Positions 1-8,807 are shown, counted from the first letter of the stretch. The stretch is 64,000 nucleotides of DNA from Pelomonas asaccharophilus_A (GCF_031458115.1 NZ_JAVDXV010000008.1:310001-374000), one strand, 5' to 3'. The notes: generated from the letters alone by a model not told the origin. Made by a program: numbers and translations.

Positions 1-729
1 CAGCCGCACGCCTTGCGCGCTGACCAGCACATTGGCGGGCTTGAGATCCCGGTGGGCCACCAGCCGGCTGTGCGCGTGCGCGACCGCGTCGGCCACCTGC
101 ATGAACAGGTCCAGCCGCGCGGCCAGATCAAGGCCGTGCTCGCGAGCCCACTGCGTGATGGGCGTGCCGTGCACGGCCTCCAGCGCGATGTAGGGCTGAC
201 CGTCGTCGTCCAGGCCGGCGTCGTAGAAGCGGGCGATGTGCGGATGCGTCAGCCGCGCGAGGATGTCGCGCTCGCGCAGGAAGCGCTCGCGCACGCGGCC
301 GACCAGCAGGTGGGCATGCGGCAGCTTCAGCGCCACCTCGCGCTGGTAGGCGCCATCGGCGCGCTGCGCCAGCCAGACCTCGCCCATGCCGCCGGTGCCC
401 AGGGGCCGCAGCAGCGTGTAGGGACCGATGCGCTGGCCGGCCTGACGGGACGGGGCTGCCGGCTCGGCGCTGCCGGACAGCACGGCCGGCGTCTCGAGAT
501 AGCCTGCAGACTGCACGGCATCCAGCTGCCGCAGGAAATCGGCCAATGCGTCGCGCAGCGGTGCCAGCTGGGGCGAGAGATCGTCCAGCCAGGCGGCGCG
601 TCCTGCAGGAGGCAACGCCATGGCCTCTTCGGTGAGGCGCGAATACTGATCCCACCAGGCGTCGCTGAAGGCCAGCGCCGTGCTGGCAGAGGGGGGAGGC
701 AGCGGCGCGCCTGAAGGGTGGGGTGGCAT
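1..729 (-). CDS. Serine/threonine protein kinase, N-terminal part (cut by window edge)
   Basis: Eukaryotic-type (Hanks) protein kinase, read on the minus strand; 243 codons are visible and the gene runs off the left edge. After about 100 residues of variable N-terminal sequence come the glycine-rich loop GTGGMGEVW, the lysine of VALKLPHAH, and the catalytic-loop motif HRDLKPANVLV just before the edge, so the active-site signature is intact. The ATG at 729 lies 47 bases downstream of the ECF sigma gene, which suggests co-transcription. Sigma-70 ECF (Pfam Sigma70_ECF / TIGR02999-like) genes next to such kinases are a known pairing. The C-terminal part, often TPR or sensor domains, is not seen, so target and signal are unknown. 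Confidence 0.85.
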   Translation of the reverse strand, partial: MPPHPSGAPLPPPSASTALAFSDAWWDQYSRLTEEAMALPPAGRAAWLDDLSPQLAPLRDALADFLRQLDAVQSAGYLETPAVLSGSAEPAAPSRQAGQRIGPYTLLRPLGTGGMGEVWLAQRADGAYQREVALKLPHAHLLVGRVRERFLRERDILARLTHPHIARFYDAGLDDDGQPYIALEAVHGTPITQWAREHGLDLAARLDLFMQVADAVAHAHSRLVAHRDLKPANVLVSAQGVRL

Positions 730-776
730 CGGCAGGACCTACGGATTCCGCGAAGCCAACCGGACAGCGCCGCCGC

Positions 777-1367
777 TCAGCAGGCCAGCAGCGTGCGCAG
801 CAGCGCGCGGGCCTTGTCCCAGTCGCGGCGCACGGTGCGGTCCGTCACGCCCAGCACCTCGGCCACCTCGGTCTCGGTCATACCGGCGAAGTAGCGCAGC
901 TCCACCACGCGCGCCAGTCGCGGCTCACGCGCCTCCAGCGTGCGCAGTGCCGCGTCCACCTGCAGCGGCTCGTCCTCCGGGGCGGCGACGCGCTCGCCCA
1001 GCGTCGTGTCCAGCGTCACCCATTGCACGCCATCGCCATCCACGCCGCCGCCGCGACGCTGCGCGGCGCGCTCGCGCAGCAGGTCCACGACGATGGAGCG
1101 CATCGCCCGCGACGCATAGGCGAAGAAGTGCGAGCGGGTCGGAAAGCTCAGGGCGCCATCGCCGGCCTGTTGGGATGCGCGTGCCGACAGCTTGATCCAG
1201 CTCTCGTTGACCAGCATCGTGGTGTTGCAGCCGGTCGGGTCGCCCGCGGCGCGCAGCCGCGCATGCGCGACCTTCTTCAGCTCGTCGAAGGTCTCGCGCC
1301 ACAGCTGATCGTCCAGCGGCACCGGTGCATGTTCGGCGGGAGCAGGGGGCGCGACGTCGGAGGACAT
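777..1367 (-). CDS. ECF-type RNA polymerase sigma factor (TIGR02999-like)
   Basis: 196-residue sigma factor with region 2 around residues 25-95 (KVAHARLR, WIKLSAR, FFAYASRAMRSIVVDLLRERA) and a C-terminal sigma-4 helix-turn-helix (LRYFAGMTETEVAEVLGVTDRTVRRDWDKAR). Length and motifs fit the ECF subfamily that is encoded beside Ser/Thr kinases rather than beside a classical membrane anti-sigma factor. No anti-sigma gene is adjacent; the kinase directly downstream is the likely regulatory partner, possibly through sigma-factor phosphorylation, which is inference. Target promoters cannot be read from the window. Confidence 0.88.
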   Translation of the reverse strand: MSSDVAPPAPAEHAPVPLDDQLWRETFDELKKVAHARLRAAGDPTGCNTTMLVNESWIKLSARASQQAGDGALSFPTRSHFFAYASRAMRSIVVDLLRERAAQRRGGGVDGDGVQWVTLDTTLGERVAAPEDEPLQVDAALRTLEAREPRLARVVELRYFAGMTETEVAEVLGVTDRTVRRDWDKARALLRTLLAC

Positions 1368-1384
1368 GCGCCCATTATTTATGC

Positions 1385-3514
1385 CTAGAACGTTTCCCAG
1401 TCGCCTTCAGCGGAGGCCGGGCTAGGGGTGGGCGGGGGCGGTGTGCGGGGCGCTGCCACCGGGGCCGGCTTGGCGACCGGTGTCGCGGTTGCCTTTGCAG
1501 CGGACTTGGCTGCCGGCCGCTGCAAGCCCGCTTTCGGGACAGGCGGCACCGGTGCCGGCCTGGGCGTGGCCGGCGCCTTGCGCGACACGGCTTCGCCACC
1601 GGACACGCGAAACACCGAGACCGCCTCGATAAGCCGCTCGGCCTGTTCCTTCAGGCTCTCGGCGGCGGCGGCGGATTCCTCCACCAGCGCGGCGTTCTGC
1701 TGCGTCATCTGGTCCAGCTGCACGACGGACGCGTTGACCGACGCGATGCCCTCGCTCTGCTCGCTCGCCGCCGAACTGATCTCGCCAATGATGTCCTGCA
1801 CGCGCTGCACGCTGGAGACGATCTCCCCCATGGTCGTGCCGGCGGCCTGCACCTGGCGAGCACCGTTCTCCACGCGCTCGACGCTGTTGCCGATCAGCGA
1901 CTTGATCTCCCGGGCCGCCTCCGCGCTGCGGCCGGCCAGCGAGCGCACCTCTCCCGCCACGACCGCGAAGCCACGCCCTTGTTCGCCCGCGCGGGCTGCC
2001 TCCACCGCGGCGTTCAAGGCCAGGATGTTGGTCTGGAAGGCGATTCCGTCGATGACCCCGATGATGTCGGCAATCTTGCGACTGGCCGCATTGATCTCGT
2101 CCATCGTGCCCACAACCTGGCCCACCACTTCGCCACCGCGCGTGGCGGCGGACATGGCGGACTGAACGAGCTGGTTTGCGGTGAGGGCGGAGTCGGCCGT
2201 CTGGCGCACGGTGCCGGTCAGCTCGCTCATCGACGAGGCGGCGTTCTGCAGGTTGCTCGCGGTCTGCTCCGTGCGCTGGCTCAGGTCGAAGTTGCCCGTG
2301 GCGATCTCCGTGCTGGCCGTGCCTATGCTGTCGACCGAGTTGCGCACCGTGCCAATGGTGGAGGCCAGGCGCTGGCGCATGCTCTCGGTCTGCTGGATCA
2401 AGGCGCCGATCTCGTCGCGGCGGTCGCTGGCGACGGACTGGCCCAGGTCGCCATCGGCAATGGCACCCACGGCCTTTTGCAGCGCACCCAACGGCTGCGC
2501 CACCCAGCGGCGCATCATCCACATCAGGCCAAATCCCAGCCCCACGCTCGTCAACGCCAGTGCGCCCCAGAAGAACCACAGCGTGCGCCGGCTGGCGGCC
2601 TGCGCCTCGCCGCGCGACACCTGGGCCACGACCCAGTGGCCGGTCTTGGCGCTCTTGCGTGCGACGGCGAAGTTGTCGCTGAGCTTGTTGCCCAGCACGT
2701 CGGGGGCGTCGTCCAGCAGGGCGGTGTCTTCCTTCTGCTCCGCCAGCATCTTCTCGAAGCCGGGCGCGATGTCGGTCAGCAGCTTGCCCTTGGACGTCGG
2801 GTGGGCCGCGAGCGACGCCTTGGCCGGGTCCTTGGGCAGCGCGACGATGTAGGTGCCGCCGCTCTGGAAGAAGCGGGCGCCGCCGGCCATGCGGTCCATC
2901 GCGGTCTCGAAGGCGTCCAGGCCGTAGCCGATGAACAGGATGCCCACGGTCTTGCCGGCGTCGTTCTTGATCGCCTCGTAGTGCGTCATGTAGCCGCGCC
3001 CGAACAGCGTCGCGCGGCCCGTGTAGGGCTTGCCGGAGGTGATCGCCGCGTAGGCGGCACCCTGCTTGTCCAGCAGCGTGCCCATGGCGCGCTCACCCTT
3101 CTCGTTCTTCAGCGACGTGGTGATGCGCTCGAAGTCGCTGCCCTTGGCGGCGAACACCGTGGCCACGCCGTTGGTCAGCGTCGCGAACTTGTCGACCAGT
3201 GTGAAGTTGCCGTTGAGCTTGGTGGTGCCGTCGCTCAACTCGCCGCTGGCCTCGTCGAGCGTGAAGCTGGCGCCGAAGTCCTGGCGGAAGGTGGCCCAGC
3301 TTCGCTGCGCCTGCTGGGCCGCGATGTCGTCCATCGCCTGCATCGCGTCGACCAGCGAGCCGGTCTTGTCGGCCACCCAGGTGTGCACCTGTTCGTTGGC
3401 CAAGCGTTTGAGCATGGTGCCGACGATGACGCTCACGACCAGCAGCGCCGCGGCGACGGCGGCCGCGCCGGTCAGCGACACCTGGCGCGCGATGGAGCGG
3501 TTGGCAGGGCTCAT
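1385..3514 (-). CDS. Methyl-accepting chemotaxis protein with Cache sensor and CheR/CheB tether
   Basis: 709-residue transmembrane chemoreceptor. The ATG at 3514 is chosen because GGAGG stands 6 bases upstream; an extension to 3613 would be possible but would read through the cheW terminator. A first membrane helix lies near residues 11-34, followed by a periplasmic Cache-type domain (FIGYGLDAFETAMDRM region), a second helix (WFFWGALALTSVGLGFGLMW), a HAMP domain, and a signalling hairpin whose tip (GIAFQTNILALNAAVEAARA) is of the 36-heptad class. The last 80 residues are an Ala/Pro/Lys linker ending in DWETF, the pentapeptide type that tethers CheR and CheB. Neighbour of cheW but separated from it by a terminator. 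Ligand unknown. Confidence 0.93.
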   Translation of the reverse strand: MSPANRSIARQVSLTGAAAVAAALLVVSVIVGTMLKRLANEQVHTWVADKTGSLVDAMQAMDDIAAQQAQRSWATFRQDFGASFTLDEASGELSDGTTKLNGNFTLVDKFATLTNGVATVFAAKGSDFERITTSLKNEKGERAMGTLLDKQGAAYAAITSGKPYTGRATLFGRGYMTHYEAIKNDAGKTVGILFIGYGLDAFETAMDRMAGGARFFQSGGTYIVALPKDPAKASLAAHPTSKGKLLTDIAPGFEKMLAEQKEDTALLDDAPDVLGNKLSDNFAVARKSAKTGHWVVAQVSRGEAQAASRRTLWFFWGALALTSVGLGFGLMWMMRRWVAQPLGALQKAVGAIADGDLGQSVASDRRDEIGALIQQTESMRQRLASTIGTVRNSVDSIGTASTEIATGNFDLSQRTEQTASNLQNAASSMSELTGTVRQTADSALTANQLVQSAMSAATRGGEVVGQVVGTMDEINAASRKIADIIGVIDGIAFQTNILALNAAVEAARAGEQGRGFAVVAGEVRSLAGRSAEAAREIKSLIGNSVERVENGARQVQAAGTTMGEIVSSVQRVQDIIGEISSAASEQSEGIASVNASVVQLDQMTQQNAALVEESAAAAESLKEQAERLIEAVSVFRVSGGEAVSRKAPATPRPAPVPPVPKAGLQRPAAKSAAKATATPVAKPAPVAAPRTPPPPTPSPASAEGDWETF

Positions 3515-3577
3515 GGGTGCCTCCGGTTGGCCAGCAGGGCGTCGGGTCCACAGACCTCGTGCCGCTGCGAGGCTGGA

Positions 3578-3602
3578 AATAAAAAGGGGCGCTTGCGCGC
3601 CC
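3578..3602 (-). terminator. Rho-independent terminator after cheW
   Basis: On the minus strand a GC stem (GGGCGC, loop GCAA, GCGCCC) is followed by CCTTTTTATTT. It lies 8 bases past the cheW stop and upstream of the MCP gene, so the cheY-cheA-cheW transcript should end here and the receptor gene would need its own promoter or read-through. Confidence 0.8.
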
Positions 3603-3609
3603 TTGTGTT

Positions 3610-4134
3610 TCAAGCGGCGATCGCCGCGTCCATCAATCCCATCTCGGCGCTGCTCATCAGCCCTTCGATGTCCATCAGGATCAGCATGCGCTCGCCGACC
3701 GAACCGATGCCGGTGATGAAGCTGGTGTCCACCGAGGCCGAGCTCAGCTCGGGGGCCGGCTTGATCGCGTCGCGGTTCAGCTCCAGCACGTCGGACACCG
3801 AATCGACCACGGCGCCGACGACGCGGTTCTTCACGTTCAGCACGATGACGACCGTGAAGCTGTTGTACTCGGCGGTCGCGCAGTTCAGCTTCAGGCGCAG
3901 GTCCACGATGGGGACGATGACGCCGCGCAGGTTGACGACGCCCTTGATGAAGTCCGGCGCATTGGCGATGCGCGTGGGCTGCTCGTAGGAGCGGATTTCC
4001 TGGACCTTCAGGATGTCGATGCCGTATTCCTCGGAGCCGAGGCGGAAGGTCAGGTACTCACCGCTCTTGGGGCCAGCGCCCTTGGTGGTGACAGCGCCAG
4101 CCTGGCGCAGCGCGGGGACGTTGCTCGATTCCAT
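3610..4134 (-). CDS. cheW: Chemotaxis coupling protein CheW
   Basis: 174-residue single-domain CheW that links chemoreceptors to the CheA kinase in the polar signalling array. Family motifs are clear: EYLTFRLGSEEYGIDILKVQEIR at the start, NLRGVIVPIVDLR in the middle and SFITGIGSVGERMLILMDIE near the end. AGGAG stands upstream of the ATG. It follows cheA by 27 bases and is the last gene before a terminator. The roughly 20 N-terminal residues before the domain look unstructured. Confidence 0.96.
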   Translation of the reverse strand: MESSNVPALRQAGAVTTKGAGPKSGEYLTFRLGSEEYGIDILKVQEIRSYEQPTRIANAPDFIKGVVNLRGVIVPIVDLRLKLNCATAEYNSFTVVIVLNVKNRVVGAVVDSVSDVLELNRDAIKPAPELSSASVDTSFITGIGSVGERMLILMDIEGLMSSAEMGLMDAAIAA

Positions 4135-4161
4135 GCAGACCTCTCCTGGTTGTGTTTGGGG

Positions 4162-6300
4162 TTAGTGGCGAGACCGGCGCACGAGGCTGCCGACGTCCAA
4201 GATGAGGGCCACGCGGCCGTCGCCCATGATGGTGGCGCCGGACACGTCGTTGACCTTGCGGTAGTTGGCTTCGAGGTTCTTCACGACAACCTGCTGTTGG
4301 CCCAGCAGTTCGTCCACCAGCAGCGCGACGCGGCCGCCTTCGGCTTCCACGACGACCATGATGGAGGAGACGTGCTCGAAGTCGAAGCGCGGCACGTCGA
4401 AGACCTTCTCCAGCTCGATGACGGGCATGTACTCGTCACGCACCTCGACGACGCGGCCGGAGCCTGCGACGGTCTTGATGGTGTCGGGCTGCACCTGGAA
4501 GGACTCGACGACGCTGGACAGCGGCAGGATGTAGCACTCGTCGCCCACGCCCACGCTCATGCCGTCCATGATGGCCAGCGTCAGCGGCAGGCGCACGGAC
4601 ACCTTCATGCCGTAGCCTTCGGCGGAGTCGATCTCGACCGTGCCGCCCAGCGACGTGATGTTCTTCTTGACCACGTCCATGCCCACGCCGCGGCCGGACA
4701 CGTCCGTGACCTGCTCGGCGGTGGAGAAGCCCGGCGCGAAGATCAGGTTCCAGCATTCGGCGTCGGTCATGCTGTCCGGCGCGTCGATGCCCTTCTCGCG
4801 GGCCTTCTTGATGAGCTTGTCGCGATTCAGGCCGCGGCCGTCGTCGCGCACCTCGATGACGATGCTGCCGCCCTGGTGGGAGGCGACCAGCGTGATCGTG
4901 CCCTGTTCGGCCTTGCCTCGCGCGATGCGGTCCTCCGGCATCTCGATGCCGTGGTCGCAGCTGTTGCGCACCAGGTGGGTCAGCGGGTCGGTGATCTTCT
5001 CGACCAGGCTCTTGTCCAGTTCGGTGGCTTCACCCTGAGTGACCAGCTCGACCTTCTTGCCCAGCTTGGCGGCCAGGTCGCGCAGCATGCGGGGGAAGCG
5101 GTTGAACACGGTCGACATCGGAATCATCCGGATCGACATGACCGACTCTTGCAGGTCGCGCGTGTTGCGTTCCAGGTCGGCCAGGCCGCTGGTGAGCTGC
5201 TGGTACAGGCCGGGATCGAGCTCGCGGCTGTTCTGGGCCAGCATGGCCTGCGTGATGACGAGCTCGCCGACCAGGTTGATGAGCTGGTCGACCTTCTCGA
5301 TGGACACGCGCAGCGTCGTCTGGTCCATGCCGCCGCCGGCGGGTTTGGCGTCAGTCTTGGCCGGCGTGGCGGCGCGGGCCGGCACGATGGCGGCGGTCGG
5401 CGCCGGCGCGGCGGCGGGCGCAGCCTCGGCGGTGGCGCCGGCGGGCGTGCCCGGGGCGTCGTCGAAGAAGCCGTAGCCCGGATCAGTGGACGGCGCCTCG
5501 GCCGGCGGCGCGCCGGGCGCGCCGTCGTAGAAGCCGAAGCCGGGGCCCAGCGGGATCAGCTTGACCTGCTCGCGCGCCACATGGAAGGTGAACAGATCCA
5601 GCAGGTCGTTGTCGGCGGAGCTGGTCAGCACCTTGAAGCGGCGCATGCCGTCGGAGCTCTGGCCGGCGTCCAGCGGCTCGATGGTGCCGAGGTCGGTGAT
5701 TTCCTTGAACAGCTCGACCAGGTTGTCGGCCAGGCTGAGGTCGGTCAGCGGGCCGACCTGCAGTTCCAGCAGGCGGGCGCCGGGGTTGGCCGACGTCGTC
5801 GGCGCAGGAGCAGCGGCAACGGGAGCCGGCGCCGGCGCGGCGGCCTTGGGCGCGGGCGCGGCGGCTGCCGGTGCGCCGCCACCTTCGACGAAGCTCTTGA
5901 TGCTAACCAGCAGATCGGTCGTGTCGAACGGGTCGGCGCCCGAACCCTGGTGGCGGCCCAACTGCGCGCGCAGCGCGTCGCCGGACTGCAGCAGCACGTC
6001 CACCATCGCGGCGTTGGGCTGCAGTTCGTGGCGGCGCAGCTTGTCCAGCAGCGTCTCCATCTGGTGAGTCAACTCGGCGACGTCGGAGAAGCCGAAGGTC
6101 GCGGCGCCACCCTTGATGGAGTGGGCGCAGCGGAAGATGGCGTTCAGTTCCTCATCGTCGGCAGCCTCGACATTCACGTTCAGCAGCAGCTGCTCCATGT
6201 TGTCGAGGTTCTCACCGGCTTCCTCGAAGAAGACCTGGTAGAACTGGCTGAGGTCAATGCCAGCACTGATGCTGGCGCCTTCGGTGGTCATGTCACCCAT
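4162..6300 (-). CDS. cheA: Chemotaxis histidine kinase CheA
   Basis: 712-residue CheA. The HPt (P1) domain carries the phospho-accepting His60 in CAHSIKGGAATFGF. A P2-type CheY-binding segment lies around 190-240 between long Ala/Pro-rich linkers. The dimerisation domain begins near 330, the ATP-binding domain carries N box HLVRNSCDHGIE, G1 VRDDGRGLN, F box LIFAPGFSTAEQ and G2 GRGVGMDVVKKN, and a CheW-like domain closes the protein. All catalytic boxes are intact. It phosphorylates CheY-type regulators in response to receptors. It sits between cheY and cheW on one minus-strand transcript. No cheR, cheB or cheD is found near it. Confidence 0.97.
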   Translation of the reverse strand: MGDMTTEGASISAGIDLSQFYQVFFEEAGENLDNMEQLLLNVNVEAADDEELNAIFRCAHSIKGGAATFGFSDVAELTHQMETLLDKLRRHELQPNAAMVDVLLQSGDALRAQLGRHQGSGADPFDTTDLLVSIKSFVEGGGAPAAAAPAPKAAAPAPAPVAAAPAPTTSANPGARLLELQVGPLTDLSLADNLVELFKEITDLGTIEPLDAGQSSDGMRRFKVLTSSADNDLLDLFTFHVAREQVKLIPLGPGFGFYDGAPGAPPAEAPSTDPGYGFFDDAPGTPAGATAEAAPAAAPAPTAAIVPARAATPAKTDAKPAGGGMDQTTLRVSIEKVDQLINLVGELVITQAMLAQNSRELDPGLYQQLTSGLADLERNTRDLQESVMSIRMIPMSTVFNRFPRMLRDLAAKLGKKVELVTQGEATELDKSLVEKITDPLTHLVRNSCDHGIEMPEDRIARGKAEQGTITLVASHQGGSIVIEVRDDGRGLNRDKLIKKAREKGIDAPDSMTDAECWNLIFAPGFSTAEQVTDVSGRGVGMDVVKKNITSLGGTVEIDSAEGYGMKVSVRLPLTLAIMDGMSVGVGDECYILPLSSVVESFQVQPDTIKTVAGSGRVVEVRDEYMPVIELEKVFDVPRFDFEHVSSIMVVVEAEGGRVALLVDELLGQQQVVVKNLEANYRKVNDVSGATIMGDGRVALILDVGSLVRRSRH

Positions 6301-6325
6301 GGCTGTTACTCCCCTGCAGTGGACT

Positions 6326-6688
6326 TCAGCGGATGACCTTGCCGATCACCTCGATCAGCTTGGCCGGGTCGAAAGGCTTGACCAGCCAGCCGGTGGCGCC
6401 TGCGGCGCGGCCGGCCTGCTTCATCGTGTCGCTGGACTCGGTGGTCAGGATCAGGATGGGCGTGGTCTTGAACTTCGGGTTCTCGCGCAGCTTCTTGGTC
6501 AGGCTGATGCCATCCATGCGGGGCATGTTCTGGTCGGTCAGCACGAGATCGAAATCGCGCTGGCCGGACTTCTCCCAGGCGTCCTGCCCGTCCACTGCTT
6601 CCACCACGTTGAAGCCGGCGTTCTTGAGCGTGAAGGCCACCATCTGGCGCATCGAGGCCGAATCGTCGACAGCAAGGATTGAGTGCAT
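6326..6688 (-). CDS. cheY: CheY-type single-domain response regulator (cheA-linked)
   Basis: 120-residue receiver. Acidic pair D8-D9, phospho-acceptor D52 (LTDQNMP), switch threonine T82 and lysine K104 (VKPF) are present. At the position of the E. coli switch tyrosine Tyr106 there is tryptophan (GATGWLVKPF), unlike the second CheY at 54550, which keeps tyrosine. It may therefore be a phosphate sink or act on a partner other than the flagellar switch; this is inference. It is directly upstream of cheA, with which it is probably co-transcribed. Confidence 0.93.
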   Translation of the reverse strand: MHSILAVDDSASMRQMVAFTLKNAGFNVVEAVDGQDAWEKSGQRDFDLVLTDQNMPRMDGISLTKKLRENPKFKTTPILILTTESSDTMKQAGRAAGATGWLVKPFDPAKLIEVIGKVIR

Positions 6689-6748
6689 TTGAGTTTTCTC
6701 CGAGAGAACGTTTTTGCCTGGGGGGCTTGGGGATACTGATTCGGAAGG

Positions 6749-7219
6749 TCAGAAGAGCTCGATGGAACCAGCGTCCATCTCGTCCTGCGTGACCGGATTG
6801 GGGCGCAGCGGCGCGATCTCGACGACGGCGGCGCCGTCCTCGTCGTCCATGCCGAAGGTGTCGCGGGCCAGCTGGTCGGCGCAGTTGCGCAGGCGCTGGC
6901 TGGTGTGGGCGATCAACTGCGTCGCCATGTCCTGGAACTGCAGCGCGGTGATGGCACCGGCGATGTCCTGCATGATCTGCTTCAGCCCCTCGGAGGCGGG
7001 CGTGCCGTCGCTGTCGCTCAGCAGCGTCATGACCTGGTTGGAGGCGCTGTAGAAATGGGTGGACAAGGCCTCACCGGCGTCGTCGAGCAGGCGCTGCAGG
7101 CGCTCAAGGTCGTTGGTCACCGTCATCAGGTGATCCTGCAACTCCGCAGCCGCCAGCAAGGGCATGGCGGCGGAGCTGCCATCCAGGCCATCGGCTGCGT
7201 TGGAAATTTCTGTCTGCAT
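6749..7219 (-). CDS. Small CheZ-like chemotaxis protein
   Basis: 156 residues, first gene of the che transcript. It is predicted to be largely helical. The segment ITALQFQDMATQLIAHTSQRL resembles the CheZ active-site helix (compare MLAQDFHDLTGQVV in the real CheZ at 54965), and the extreme C-terminus, GSIELF, resembles the CheY-binding tail of CheZ (DDLLASLGF). It is about 55 residues shorter than CheZ and lacks most of its N-terminal half. A role as an auxiliary phosphatase or binding partner for the adjacent CheY is inferred from these two motifs and the position; it could also be a non-catalytic coiled-coil protein. Confidence 0.65.
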   Translation of the reverse strand: MQTEISNAADGLDGSSAAMPLLAAAELQDHLMTVTNDLERLQRLLDDAGEALSTHFYSASNQVMTLLSDSDGTPASEGLKQIMQDIAGAITALQFQDMATQLIAHTSQRLRNCADQLARDTFGMDDEDGAAVVEIAPLRPNPVTQDEMDAGSIELF

Positions 7220-7417
7220 CGTGTCTCCGCGAGGGGATGCTGCTTCTTGTCCTGATGCCCTGTGGATTCATTCAGGGCAAATGCATCATGGCATGTTCGA
7301 TCGTTTTTCGGCAGCTGTCGACCTTGAGATGTGGCGAGAACGCGCGGTATTACCGGTCTGTAGAGGTCTGAAGCGTACCGAGTGTGGCGCCCGCCCGGCG
7401 CGGCATACTCTGCGCCC

Positions 7418-8575
7418 ATGACGATTTCAGGTGCGGAGCAGGTGGCGCGGGTCCTGCGGGTGCTTCATGTCGAGGACGCCGAACTCGACCATCAGCTCAT
7501 CCTGGCCGAACTCATCCGGGCCGGTCTGCGGGTGGAGATTGAGCGGCTGGACAGCCTGCCGGCGGTGCTGGCGGCGCTGGACCGCCCCTGGGACGCGATC
7601 CTGTCGGACTTCAACCTGCCGGGCTTTTCCGGCCTGCAGGTGCTGGAGGCGCTGAAGGACCGCCAATCCCCCGTGCCCTTCATCCTGATCTCCGGCGAGA
7701 TCGGCGAGGACACCGCCGTGGCCGCGATGCGCAATGGCGCGGCGGACTACCTGCTGAAGAACAACCTGGCCCGCCTGGCACCGGCGCTGTTGCACGCAGT
7801 GGACGCGGCCGAGAGCGAACGGGCGCGCCTGGCGGCCGACCAGGAGCTGGTGCGGTCCAAGCAGCGGCTTCACCAGTTGGCCGGCCACCTGCAGACCAGC
7901 GTGGAACTGGAGCGCGCCGCGATCGCGCGCGAGATCCATGACGACGTGGGCGGCTCGCTGACCGCCGTCAAGTTCGACCTGGCCTGGATAGACCGCCATG
8001 CCCAGGAGCCCGAGGTGCGCGCGCGCGTCGCGGCGGCACTGGAGACGGTGAATTCGGCCATCGAGGCCAGCCAGCGCATCATGCACAACCTGCGCCCCGC
8101 CATCCTGGAGCAGGGCTTGGTGGCCGCGCTGCAGTGGATGACGGCGCGCTTCGAGCGCCGCACCGGCATCGAGGCCAGCCTCCTGGTGGGCGAGGAACGG
8201 CTCGAGCTGCCGTCCGGCGTGCCGCTAGTAGCCTACCGCACGGCCCAGGAGGCGCTGACCAATGTGTCCAAGCATGCGAAGGCCAGCCGTGTGGACATCG
8301 AGCTGAGCCAGGATTCCGGCGTGCTGACGCTGGAGATCCGCGACAACGGACGGGGCATCGCCTCCGGCGATCTGGGCAAGGAGCGTTCATTCGGCATCCG
8401 CGGCCTGCACGAGCGCGCCGCGACCGTGGGTGGCTGGGTGGACCTCAGCAGCACGCCGGGCAGCGGCACCAGCCTCATCCTGACCGTGCCGCTGGACCCC
8501 GACGCCATCGACGCGCTGGACGACGCCACCGACTTCGGCGACGACCGCGGCCAGTCCATCTGGGGCCGAGCTTGA
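7418..8575 (+). CDS. Soluble histidine kinase with N-terminal receiver domain (NarX/HisKA_3 type)
   Basis: 385 residues. A receiver domain comes first (about 12-130; HVEDAELD, acceptor Asp in ILSDFNLPGFSG, YLLKNN), then a coiled linker, a HisKA_3 dimerisation domain with the phospho-accepting His in AREIHDDVGGSL, and a HATPase domain (QEALTNVSKHAKA, IRDNGRGI, FGIRGLHERA). There is no membrane segment. ATG at 7418 is taken because the extra upstream codons of the open frame look non-coding. The LuxR-type regulator 232 bases downstream is the expected phosphotransfer partner. The receiver-first order means the kinase may itself be controlled by another kinase. Confidence 0.88.
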   Translation: MTISGAEQVARVLRVLHVEDAELDHQLILAELIRAGLRVEIERLDSLPAVLAALDRPWDAILSDFNLPGFSGLQVLEALKDRQSPVPFILISGEIGEDTAVAAMRNGAADYLLKNNLARLAPALLHAVDAAESERARLAADQELVRSKQRLHQLAGHLQTSVELERAAIAREIHDDVGGSLTAVKFDLAWIDRHAQEPEVRARVAAALETVNSAIEASQRIMHNLRPAILEQGLVAALQWMTARFERRTGIEASLLVGEERLELPSGVPLVAYRTAQEALTNVSKHAKASRVDIELSQDSGVLTLEIRDNGRGIASGDLGKERSFGIRGLHERAATVGGWVDLSSTPGSGTSLILTVPLDPDAIDALDDATDFGDDRGQSIWGRA

Positions 8576-8807
8576 TGCTTGATCCGGCAGTCGACCGCTC
8601 GCTACTCATCGAAAGTCTCATGGCCTCAACACCTTGCCGCCGTCGCCATGTCCGCCACTCCGGTGGGCGACGCGCGCCCGCTGGCCTGGCGCTTCGGGCC
8701 GCTGGCTGCGTCGCTTCTCCTGGCGGGCAGGAGCCCGCTGCGTCGGCGCGCCTTGCCAGCGACCCGCCTCGCCGGTCCCTCGGACGCGCTCAACTGCCGC
8801 ATCAAGC

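Noticed and set aside
1325..3988. 887-residue plus-strand open frame across the MCP and cheW genes
   Set aside because: Shadow of GC-rich minus-strand genes: His/Arg/Gly-rich, no domain; the minus strand codes MCP and CheW.
4150..6336. 728-residue plus-strand open frame opposite cheA
   Set aside because: Low-complexity His/Gly/Arg translation; cheA on the other strand has all catalytic boxes.
7290..7330. Sigma-28 promoter for the minus-strand che operon
   Set aside because: A GCCGAAAA -10 element exists, but the only TCAA upstream is 11 rather than 15 bases away.
8634..8807. N-terminal extension of the LuxR-type regulator
   Set aside because: 58 extra residues are Arg/Pro-rich without a domain; the ATG at 8808 begins exactly at the receiver.
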